In this document: in pieces, positions 34,550-43,857 of the stretch
Layout: each line of letters begins with the position of its first letter
Position numbering within the stretch: the first letter of the stretch is position 1
From: Chrysopilus asiliformis
Lineage: Eukaryota > Arthropoda > Insecta > Diptera > Rhagionidae
Reading direction: 5' to 3'
Assembly: GCA_964034945.1 (NCBI GenBank)
Contig: OZ035962.1
Location: 88,328,650-88,392,649, forward strand
Length of the DNA stretch: 64,000 bases
Translations under genes and position numbers: made by a program
The notes under the pieces: model-generated
Told to the model about the DNA's origin: nothing
Seen by the model: only the letters and a program-made list of their open reading frames with translations
The model's database searches: none

Positions 34550-34840
34550 TGTTACATTTAAGTATGAAATTCGATGTCGTTCCTATGGCCACCGCGAGAA
34601 CGTTTGCACTGATTGATTCTTTGGAGCCAATTTTCCACCACTCTTCCACACATATCGGCCGGAACGTTGGAACTTTCGCGTTCGATATTGCTCCTGAGCT
34701 CCTCTAACGTTGTTGGCATAAACCAACGACTTAACATAACCCCATAAAAAGAAATCCAACGGCGTTAAATCGCATGAGCGAGGTGGCCATTCGACCGGAC
34801 CATTTCTCGAGATTACACGATTACCGAACTTCTCCTTCAA
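34550..34840 (-). pseudogene. Mariner-family transposase C-terminus, frameshifted
   Basis: The frame begins with VEWPPRSCDLTPLDFFLWG and YVKSLVYAN, the region containing the third catalytic acid. After a one-base shift it continues ELRSNIERESSNVP, VVENWLQRINQCKRSRGGH and NDIEFHT then stop. The catalytic core before it is absent. Recognised from the conserved WPPRSPDLTPLDF and RGGH blocks. Confidence 0.82.
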
Positions 34841-34900
34841 TAGATCAATTGTTTCACCAGCTGTGTGGCATGTAAATCTAAAAAAACCTTAAACATAATA

Positions 34901-35336
34901 GGTCTGTTCGATATGAGTCCTGGACTTACTCCGAACACATATCGAACAGAAAAGTGTAAGTCCAGGACTCACCTTTTCAGTCCTGGACTTACTCTTGCTT
35001 TTAGCTGGAGTAAACTTTTGACAGCTGATATTTGTCAGATATAACCTCTCTTTTACAGTGTTTGGAAGTTAAGAAAAATTTATAAAATGTGTAATTATGA
35101 AAATTTATATGTTGAAAATCATGACGGAGAATTTCGAGTATACCAAGTTGAGCGTAAGTTTACAAAACAGGTTTCATGAAATACATTTAATATATTAAAG
35201 GACAGTTCAAACGTGACTTACTCTGAACTTACTCCAAGTTGTTCGATAAAAACAAATTCAGAGTAAGAAAATCCGCCATTTTGTGGAGTAAAGTGAAAAT
35301 ATTCGGAGTAAGTCCAGGACTTATATCGAACAGACC
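34901..35336. mobile_element. Foldback TIR element GGTCTGTTCGATATGAGTCC
   Basis: The left end 'ggtctgttcgatatgagtcc' then 'tggacttactcc' is mirrored at 35304-35336. Extra copies of 'gtccaggactcacc' and 'gtcctggacttactc' lie at 34960-34995. TA flanks each side. It is inserted in the mariner-like element. Confidence 0.75.
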
Positions 35337-36316
35337 TAATAAATGTAAACCTTGACTGACGTTTTAGCATTGCCAGATCATAAAAAAAGTTTTACGGTGA
35401 GTTTTTATTAAAATACAAAATTGTTATGTCCTTGTTGAAAGACCCTTTAGAAAATATTATTGCCTATAAGATTGGTTTTATGTATTTCTTCATAAAAGTC
35501 CATAGTTTTCCAGGCATTTTTAAAGGACCGATTTTTTTTTTCAAATATCTTGAGAACCGTTAGAGACACAAAAAAACTGTTAAAGCTAAAAATGTAGAAA
35601 ATTTTATTTCCTATTTGGCTGTAGTCATTTTTCCCAAATGCGCATAGGTTTCGAGAAATATCGGTAAAAAATACTTGATTTGCGAGTTGCAGAAACGGGC
35701 TTCTGACCTTTAAAGAAATCATTCCTCGAGGAAATTTTCTCCCATTAACATTTTCCCCTCTTCCGCTCTATAAACCCCTTTCCTGTTATTTGCTGGAATT
35801 CTAAGTGGAATTTTGATCCGATTTTCACTATTAAAGAGGTTTTCTCAGTCTCACAAGGATAATTTGCGACTACAAAAATTGATATCCGAGGGCAAGAACA
35901 AATCTGTGAAAATCCAATTCGTGGAAGTCAAGGGTCGCGATTTGAGATGTGGTGTCTGGAACAATCTTAAGAAAAAGATTTTAAAGTTTTTTTTTCCATA
36001 GTTCAAATTTCAGTTGACACCATTTTTCCCCAGTTCTGACGATAAGTCATTTTATTGGTTTGAAATGACATTTTCTAGGATATTTAACGTTTTTAATCCT
36101 GAAAAGGCTGCTTTTTCTTACATTTTTCCTGTTAAAAAATGAAATTATCACTTATCCTTACAAAAAAAACAGCATTTATTTCTAATTACAGTGACTATGA
36201 TTTACAGCTTGTGCGTTACTTAACAAATGAAAATACTTTTAAGTCAAATTTTAAGATTAATTTTTAGACCACAAAAACACTCATAAGAAGTGATTTATAA
36301 AATTTCAATAATGAAA

Positions 36317-36742
36317 TCATTTTGATTCAACAGCTTTTTCTTCTGTCTCACTTTTCACTTCCTCTGCCGATTCCTTATCAACTTTTTCAGTCACTTCCGT
36401 TTGTTGCTCATCGGATGATGAGTTTACGGCTTCCACAGGATCGTCCATTATTTTATCAGCACTGCAACAAACATCCAGGAAACTTTCACAATTTCCGAGC
36501 AATAGCCGGATATGTTGATGTCCGTCGTGACATTTGTAATGTGGCACACAGGATTGATCAGGACCTTCGCAACTGCGCTGAACTTCATTGGTTTTCTCAT
36601 TGGCTTGATCGCTTGAGGGGTCCTGGTTTGAATCCTTTGTAACTTCTTCCACGGTTGCAGTTTGCTCGCTTGTCTCCTCGTCCACAGGATAAGCCAAAGC
36701 AGATGAAATCAAAAGAAAACCAATAATCGCAAGGAACTTCAT
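36317..36742 (-). CDS. Standalone CLIP-domain secreted protein (CLIP-B)
   Basis: A single coding exon of 141 residues. The signal peptide is MKFLAIIGFLLISSALA. A Glu/Asp/Ser-rich stretch follows, then a CLIP domain with cysteines at 58, 65, 71, 85, 92 and 93 (SCEGPDQSCVPHYKC; NCESFLDVCC), then an acidic tail of about 45 residues (EEKAVESK at the end). There is no protease domain. The first three cysteines stand at exactly the same residue numbers as in CLIP-A, and the Cys3-Cys4 loop is 13 residues. An acceptor-like tttccag lies 7 bases before the start codon; AATAAA is at 36180-36175. It is probably a secreted binding or competing partner for the SPH/prophenoloxidase system (inference). Other possibility: an unrelated six-Cys peptide, but the spacing and location argue against it. 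Confidence 0.8.
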   Translation of the reverse strand: MKFLAIIGFLLISSALAYPVDEETSEQTATVEEVTKDSNQDPSSDQANEKTNEVQRSCEGPDQSCVPHYKCHDGHQHIRLLLGNCESFLDVCCSADKIMDDPVEAVNSSSDEQQTEVTEKVDKESAEEVKSETEEKAVESK

Positions 36743-37470
36743 TTTTTGTCTGGAAACACGAAATATTGTACGGTTAAAAAAACTTCTTTAAAATAAAAAA
36801 TTCAAATACAGAAACGACTCGTTTGAATAAATTCTATCTTACTTCTAGGAAAGAATAACAAAATATGAATATTTATAAGATTGTAAACCGGCTTTTTATC
36901 AATTCTTCTCTGTTTAACTTGTTTTAAGAAAATTAATGCAATAAAAGAAAATAATTTATCAATTTTGCACTAATACTATAATACGTTCGTGACTAATCAT
37001 TAAATATAGGTATTGTTTAAATAATTAGATAATTATTGAATAGTGATTCCCTTACTAATTTAATTTAATTTTTTTTTTAATCTTCGATTAGATTGCACGA
37101 ATTTTGATGAATAATAAGTTTAGTAGAAAATAATAGGTTTTTTTTGCAGTCAAGTTTTTTGTTCTTAGATCTCAAATGTTAAGTTTTTAGCACGCTAACT
37201 GATTTGACATCAAATCAGCCGATCTGAAACTGGTTAGCATGCTAACAATTCAGCAATTTAAAATCGAAAACGCAAATATGATCGTTTATTTTGAGAAACA
37301 GCAAAAATTTTAACAACAAACACACTTTTAATCCAATCATTAAAATGCATTTTGGAATATACTGTCAATAGCATATTGAATCCCAGTACAAAATATTTTA
37401 TTTGTACGGGACATGATATTCCAATCAAGTAAAACTAATTAAAATATGAGACACGGAAATTTTCCTTAGA
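36743..37470. other. Intergenic, upstream region of CLIP-B
   Basis: A TATAAATA motif on the minus strand (36877-36870) could be the CLIP-B promoter, and ATCTTAC at 36836-36842 gives a minus-strand GTAAGAT donor that would pair with the acceptor before the start codon. The two sites are very close, so this is tentative. No other gene is seen. Confidence 0.35.
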
Positions 37471-37473
37471 CAC

Positions 37474-37975
37474 GTATTCAGCTTGGACAGTTTTTTGGCT
37501 TAGGCATGTTTCCGGCTTACACATTTTTCCGACTTCGACTGGCTTCCGGCTTAGACATGTTTCCGGCTTGGACAGTTTTTTGGCTTAGACAGGTTTCCGA
37601 CTTAGACTGGCTTCCGGCTTAGATATATTTCCGGCTTGAAAAGATTTTCGGCTTGGAGAGTTTTTTGGCCTAGACATGTTTCCGACTAAAGGTAGAACCA
37701 GAAACATACGTCCGTGCGTGCGGCATGATTTTGTTTTGGCATCTAGTAGTTGTTACCGCGTCTAAAAGTAGAAACAGAAACTGAGCCTACTCTACGCGAC
37801 ATGGACGCGGCACGGACGCGGCAACGCGTCTGAGCAACGCGCAATTATACATTTTTTCATATAAATGCGTAGTTTTTACCTTCACCGCGTGGGTGCCGCA
37901 CGCACGAACGCGTAATTGTGGTTGAGGCTTTAAACTGCCTTCCGTCTGAGATATGCTTCCGGTTTGGATAGATTT
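37474..37975. repeat. Short tandem repeat (TTCCGGCTTAGACATGTT) split by a MITE
   Basis: Units of about 18-19 bp ('ttccggcttagacatgt', 'ggcttggacagtttttt', 'ccgacttagactggc') run from 37474 to about 37690 and resume at 37931 ('ttccgtctgagatatgc'). The unit order 'tggcttccggcttagacatg' repeats at a higher order of roughly 90 bp. Confidence 0.75.
37690..37930. mobile_element. MITE family AGCCTAAACC, copy C (diverged)
   Basis: The right end 'cgcgtaattgtggttgaggc' and the inner 'ctgagcctactctacgcg' match copies A and B. The left end is mutated ('aggtagaaccagaaacat'). It is inserted inside the tandem repeat described for 37474-37975. Confidence 0.75.
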
Positions 37976-39400
37976 CCATTTTACTGGGCCTCTACACTTA
38001 TGATTTTTTATCCCAAGAAGTTTTTTGTCTCACTGATTGACCAATCAGAGCTCGAGTTGGTGGCGGGAAAAAATTCCAGGGATAAATTCCTACTCGATTT
38101 AAAATCTAGATCGAGCTTTTTTTGAGAAAAAAGAGGCGGTCATTCGAATACGCCATAAAACTTCGCCCTTTTAGGATTTACGTCAACCGTGAGGTCAGCG
38201 GTTGCCATATGGCGTAACGACATAACCTCATAGTAAACCCGAATAGTAAACCCTATGCCTATGAACTAAATAAAGAGGCGATAAGTCGACCGATAACGTC
38301 ACGGTTGACATAAATACTGTTTTGGGTTGCTAGCTCTGGCCACTACAGCATTTAAACTCACTACAAAATTTTTGCTAACAATATTAATATTCTACGAATT
38401 TAAATACTTTTCGGATTCAAACTTGTATTTTTTCACCACTTTTAATTTAAAACCAGTTCAAATTCATAACAAGTTTTTAAATTTTACTCCTAAATTTACC
38501 TTTAATAGAAATTTCAATAAATAATAATTTAAAAACAAGAAAAACTACAGTTAGATACACAACAGCAATCACAAAAGTTACTGAAAGACTGAATATCTAA
38601 CCAGAATCTTCTTGAGATTATATTTATTCTCAAAATCAAAGAAGTGATGCTGCGAGCCAAAGCATCAAAAAGTCCATAAGATTATCGAAAAACATAACAG
38701 AACAAAAAAAAATTTAATAAATATCAAAAAAAGTAAATAGAAGAAAATATAAGAATCGATGCTTATAAACCGTAAATATGAGGAAACTTAAACGCCAAAA
38801 CGAACTCAGAATTTCCAAGTTAATCGAACGTGGAGCAGATCAAATTTTCAAGAGATTTGGTTTCTTTTATGACTAATTGGATTTTGGCATCATTCAAATT
38901 ACGCGCGAATGTTTTGATAATCAAATTTTTATTGTAGGGACATTAAAGACAAGTTCTGCGATGAGAAAAACATCAATTTGAATTTCACTAAAGTAAAAAA
39001 TAATCTAACAAATTCTATTTTAAGTCTGTTGGGTTCAAAAAACAATCACAACACATGCCGATACGGCAGTTATTTGATGACATGAGGGATTTTATTAATG
39101 TATATCTAATACATATTAGTAGCAACAAAATTTTAGGTTTTTATTCCAGTAGTTTTTCAATTGACGTCTTATCTTGTGGTCATTTAGCTAAACGGTTTGG
39201 TGTTTCCCTTCGATTAATTAAGACGTTTCGTAAGTATTCTTACTTGCACGAATTTTAGGGATTTCACCTCAAATATACCTGCGTTTTTTCATTGGAATAC
39301 CTGTGGAATTTATAGAGAAGGCAAAAAGGTATTCCCCAAAAAATCCCGATTGCGTAAATATATAAAAAAATTTGACAAATCCTCTTTCTATGTTAGGTTA
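37976..39400. other. Intergenic, no recognised gene
   Basis: AT-rich. An inverted pair 'ttacgtcaaccgtgaggt' (about 38169) and 'aacgtcacggttgacataaa' (about 38295) brackets about 120 bp. A 67-codon frame at 39055-39258 has no recognisable family. Confidence 0.4.
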
Positions 39401-40014
39401 TACTATGTTCAGACCGACACAAAATCACGTAATTTTGAAGATTTTCGTAATTTTGAACGAAATCTTGCTCGAAATCACGAGATTTCCAGTACATTAACCT
39501 GTTTTCAAAAATCACTAAAAGTATGCAATTTCCACAAAATTAGGAACGAAATCAAGCAAAAACAATGAATACAACCCTGCATCACTCATTCAGCTCTCTT
39601 GAGTACATCAGTTTTGACATTTGTGCTGGATTGGAACGACGGAGATATAAGAAAAAGAAGCCGTGTTCCGCACGCGAAAAGGATATATTAGTAAACAACC
39701 TACGCGGGGCAAAAAAAATTGACTTGTTTTTGATGCGATTAGATATGAAATGGAAAATAATTGTTTATTTTCATTACAGATAATTTCCATTGTCGTCTAA
39801 AGTGTCTAATTCTGTTTGCACATATTTGATCGATGTTTTGAATTGTATTATTCATCATATTACTAAAATTCATAGCAATCCTACACTAAAATTCATAGCA
39901 ATCCTGTAGTTGAAATGTGAAACAAAATTACCTTAATCTCTGTGTGAACACTTTGGTTTAAGTTCTAAATCATTTCGCAAAATTACGTGATTTTGTGTCG
40001 GTCTGAACTTAGTA
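39401..40014. mobile_element. TIR element with CAGACCGACACAAAATCACG arms
   Basis: The left 'tactatgttcagaccgacac' plus 'aaaatcacgtaattttg' is mirrored by 'caaaattacgtgattttgtg' plus 'tcggtctgaacttagta' at the right. Two short frames lie inside and are not recognised. Non-autonomous element of unknown superfamily. Confidence 0.75.
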
Positions 40015-40098
40015 TTACTCAAGATTTTCGATCGAAACAATTTTTTCAATTATAAACCTGTTCTAAAACTTAAAAAGTAGGCATTTGTAACATTGCCA

Positions 40099-40405
40099 GA
40101 GAACAAATAATCTAGAGAATAAACTCTTAGAACAAATTTTTAGAGAAATTTTTTCCACTGTGAGATGAAGCAAGAGGATCCGATGTAACACGGAAAAAAT
40201 TATCCATTCGATTTCTCCATCTCATTGAATAGATACGACGAAAATGATTAGAAAATGTTCTCTCTGCTTCGTGCTCCCTAGTCTAAAAGTAATTAACTTT
40301 TAGGCCGTAGCTAGTGAATGATAGGGACCTTTTTCCCCCCTTCGAAGGGGAAATTTGTCAAAAATTTGTTCGGCAGAGTTTTTTCTATATATTCTATATT
40401 CTATG
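40099..40405. mobile_element. 307-bp element with 9-bp target duplication, copy 2
   Basis: Nearly the same sequence as 30024-30329. Here it is flanked by acattgcca on both sides (40090-40098 and 40406-40414), so the two copies moved independently. Few differences from copy 1 are visible, which suggests recent activity. Confidence 0.8.
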
Positions 40406-40717
40406 ACATTGCCACTCCAAAACCATTTTAATTTAAAAAAAGAATTTTAAAAAAATGTAGAGTAAGGTACGGATAGATGCCCCGAGCGTGAATCTGCTAA
40501 ACTTAACTGTCTAGACCGGATACAAATTTCTAAATGGAAAACCCACAACGCCCCTAGAATGTTTATAAAATTACAAACAAGATCAATGCCCATGAACTTT
40601 ATAACTGCTTTTTAAAAAAAATTAATTATAGCAACAAGTGGCTTTTGTGCTATCATATAATTTTACACAAGTAATTTCAGATTTTTTTTGTTTGTTTGCG
40701 TTAAATTAAATAGTAAA

Positions 40718-41290
40718 TAAAGGGTGGTTAAATTTTAAGGGCCGATGTTGAATGTGAACCACACCTAAACGTCAAGTTTTTTTCTGCATTTCATTTGACA
40801 TTTCTCAATTTCAGACTAACTCAATTTGAACCATGGAAAGATACACAATCGAGCAACGCGTTAAAGTTATTCAGGCTTATTATGAAAATGGGCGATCAAA
40901 TCAAAATGCATATCGTGCACTTCGTGAAATACGGCCCGATGATGCCGCCAGCCCATAAACCGCACCAAACAGTCACTCTTTGTGGGTGCATTGGTTTTTC
41001 GACAATCACTCTTGGATTATCATTCGCCCAAATGCGGCTGATCTGCTTATTGACGAATCCACTGAGGTGAAAATGTGCCTCATCACTGAAGATGATTTTC
41101 TTCGAAAATTGATCGCCCATTTTCATAATAAGCCTGAATAACTTTAACGCGTTGCTCGATTGTGTATCTTTCCATGGTTCAAATTGAGTTAGTCTGAAAT
41201 TGAGAAATGTCAAATGAAATGCAGAAAAAAACTTGACGTTTAGGCGTGGTTCACATTCAACATCGGCCCTTAAAATTTAACCACCCTTTA
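40718..41290. mobile_element. Foldback mariner derivative with duplicated transposase 5' end
   Basis: The two arms (about 40718-40899 and 41110-41290) are almost perfect inverted copies from 'taaagggtggttaaatttt' through a start codon reading MERYTIEQRVKVIQAYYENG. The 210-bp loop contains, in minus orientation, the transposase core piece IIFSDEAHFHLSGFVNKQ then ISRIWANDNPR and VTVWCGLWAGGIIGPYF. TA stands at each border. The left arm also continues SNQNAYRALR before breaking. It cannot encode an active enzyme, since the parts lie in opposing directions and different frames. Confidence 0.88.
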
Positions 41291-41334
41291 GTTTGTTTGA
41301 ATGATTGTGAAGTGAGATTCAAAAAAAAAACTAA

Positions 41335-42060
41335 GAAAAGCTGCAATTGACATGGGTTAATCTTCAAATACTCTATATGATGACAAACAAAATATTTATG
41401 TAAAAAAATCCATTTATATAGGAAAGGAGTGGTCCAATTGGACTTTGATGTATAGATAAGTTATGTAAAATCCTATTCTAAACACGTTTTACCTTTATAA
41501 ATTTTTCCATATGACTTCCAGAAAATCGCAAAAAACTGTTTCGTTTGTATGGGGGGAATGGTCAAATTTTGCTCGTTAAAGAACTTAGCCTAGCCATTTA
41601 CGATAAACGTTACTACACAAAATATCAAGTCTCTAGCTCAGTCCTTTCGAAAGTTTTGGTGTTCACGGGCAGACAGACGGACTGATAGATGGACGGACAT
41701 GCGGAAATCAAAATCTTTTGTCATCCCTAACACCCCAATTGGAAAACCAATTGGATTTCCAATCATCTTGTACCAAGTACCGAAGTTACGATTTATGGAA
41801 TTTTGACTGGAAATCCAAGATTTTTTCCTGTGAAAATGGTCCTTTTTGTACCATAAGGTCCATAATTCCAAATGTTCTTACAAATATTCTTAAACTTTAT
41901 AAAGGAAAATTGCGTGGTACATTTGGACACGGTACAAAAATTCCAACATTGGTCAATTGGGACCCCGGTGTAGTTAATTTTTGTGTCCGATGATTGGTTC
42001 GATGCATTATAAGCGGTATACTAAATCTAATATACTTGTATACGATATATCATTTAAAGT
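41335..42060 (+). repeat. R2 dispersed repeat copy with a 225-bp insertion
   Basis: 'aaaagctgcaattgacatgg', 'tggtccaattggactttgat', the 'gacagacggactgatag' microsatellite and 'tgtgtccgatgattggttcg' match the copy at 29513. An insertion at 41737-41961 begins 'aattggaaaaccaattgg', ends 'ggtcaattggg' and is flanked by ACCCC on both sides (41732-41736 and 41962-41966). Confidence 0.7.
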
Positions 42061-42949
42061 ACAAAAATCGAAAAGGCATCTATCCGTGCCAAGGATAGTT
42101 ACCCTCGTTTTGGGTACGGATAGATGCCCATATATGTAGGATAGAAGCCCCATTTGGTCTTATATTTTAATATGGATAAATCTCATATATAAATTGAAAT
42201 AAAAGAATCAATTTTACGTTAAAATGTAACATTTTACTGATCGTAAGTCGCAGTTTGGACAGAAAATATAGAAAAATGGGTTGTAAAGGAAGCAGAGTCT
42301 AAGACAATGGCGTTTAAAAGTAGCTCAAGTATTCGATCGTCTATTTTCCACATCGTTCAATTTGTTTTGTTGTGTTTATTCTAATATTCTTGAATTGCGT
42401 TCAGAGATTTGTTATTGCAATAAGTGATGCGAATTTTTATTCGTTCTGCACAAGGGCATCTATCTTGCCTATTGGACATCTATCCGGGCGGAGCATCTAT
42501 CCGTACCAAAATTTGACTCTTTTTTTGTAGTACATCTTTTTAATTGTTTTGTAGTACCTACATCTTTTTAATAAAAGCTTTTCTTTAAAATTTTTGTTTA
42601 AATTTTTATTTTATCCTCTTTAGTCTTCTAATATACATATATCCTTGCCTTTAAGATATCTTTACGGACTTTATTTCTCCAAAATCGAATTCAACGGTTC
42701 CAAAACTCCCCAAGTAAGATTTTTCTCAGATAATTCGAGGAAAATTATAGTTACATTATCCTTACAGGACCTTTCGTTAAATTTGAGGCAAAGGATAATT
42801 ATGTTATCCTTACAGGACCACCCGTTGTCTTCACAAGGACGAAGAGAGTATCAAGTGGTTTGAGTACAAAAGGCAGTTGGACAAAAGTCGCGCAATCTTT
42901 GAAACGTCCAAAAAAATAGAATGATAATATCTTTGTTTGACCCGCTTCC

Positions 42950-43430
42950 AGTCATCCGATGGACCATGGGGCTCAGTCCCACTTCCTCACCTTGCCAAAA
43001 TGTTGCAAGTTTTTGTCAGAATTAGGCGGACTATTTCAACCAATGTGAACAGGCTCATGGACTTGAAATTTGGCACACTTACGTAACTCCGATGACATCG
43101 CAATAAGTGCGTATGCAATCTACCGCTCCTCTTGCATGTCAAACCTCTCTCCTGCTGTCTGCTGTACCGTTTTAGCAATTTTGACTCAGTTTGCGTCATT
43201 GAGTAAATTGTCCTTCAAGGAAAGCTTTCGCTTACTAAAATCTACCCTTCCCCTTGCCTATCAACCCCTCTTCTGCTATCTCCTGTACCGTTAAAGCAAT
43301 TTTGCCGAAGTTTTTTAATTTACTAATCAAACACAAAAAAATTATCAAATAAAAACATATTTAAAAAAGGAAACTTTAAAAAAAAGCAATTTTTTTTTGC
43401 GATTTAAAGTTACAACTTTGTATCCCTATG
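42950..43430. repeat. R4 dispersed repeat copy
   Basis: Collinear with 200-540: 'acccttccccttgcctatca', 'cttctgctatctcctgtacc', then 'ctaatcaaacacaaaaaaat'. Its start ('aaccaatgtgaacaggctc', 'gacttgaaatttggcac') also resembles 33905-33945. Non-coding. Between 43431 and 43857 only the 3' flank of SPH4 is seen. Confidence 0.55.
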
Positions 43431-43857
43431 AAAAACATACCGACTTTTCAGTCAATATTATTTTAGTCCGAAAACTTTTATTCTTACTTACGTAACCAAA
43501 AAAGCGAATTATTTTTTTAATAACGCTCCCTAGAATAGCGAAATCTCTGAAAGAAAAAAAAGATATTTCTAACAGCGCATAACTCGTTGACAGAAATGGC
43601 ATAACAAATTCTATTACCTTTTTGTTATAGCAAATAAATAAACCATACGTTTTTTGGGTGGTGTGTTTAGGACAGGTCAATTTCGTTACGCCAAAATCAC
43701 TTGGATGGCCAAATAAAAACACAACAGTAAATAATGACTAAATTTTTATTAAAAAATAATAAATAAAACTCAGTGGAAATTTTTATTCAAAAAAGTTTAT
43801 TTCACATTTTAGCTGACTTACCAATTCAATACAGAATAAAAAACAATGTAAAAAAAA

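Larger units (their letters stand above)
34452..35449 (-). mobile_element. Mariner-like element, TIR GGGTCTTTCAACAAGGAC
   Basis: Terminal inverted repeats GGGTCTTTCAACAAGGAC then 'ataacaattttgta' are found at both ends, with TA at each border. The inside holds the 3' part of a transposase gene and a second, younger TIR element (34901-35336). The 5' two thirds of the transposase are lost. Confidence 0.82.
34180..35650 (-). repeat. R3 repeat copy interrupted by a mariner-like element
   Basis: The left part (34180-34451) carries 'gatcaacacaaaactttcc', as at 4755. The right part (35450-35650) carries 'agttttccaggcatttttaa' and 'tcttgagaaccgttagaga', as near 4930 and 7090. The mariner-like element at 34452-35449 separates them. 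Confidence 0.6.
40466..42507. mobile_element. TIR element GGTACGGATAGATGC, loaded with later insertions
   Basis: The left end is GGTACGGATAGATGCCCC; the right end is GGAGCATCTATCCGTACC. The same motif recurs inside (about 42114 and 42065). It carries the mariner foldback (40718-41290) and an R2 copy (about 41335-42060). A fragment of its right part exists at 14490-14745. No own transposase is visible. Confidence 0.6.

Noticed and set aside
32357..36742. CLIP-A and CLIP-B as first exons of larger CLIP-SPHs
   Set aside because: Both end in stop codons shortly after the CLIP with nearby polyadenylation signals. No donor comparable to those of SPH1, SPH2 and SPH4 follows the Cys pair, and no protease-like exon was found downstream before the next gene.
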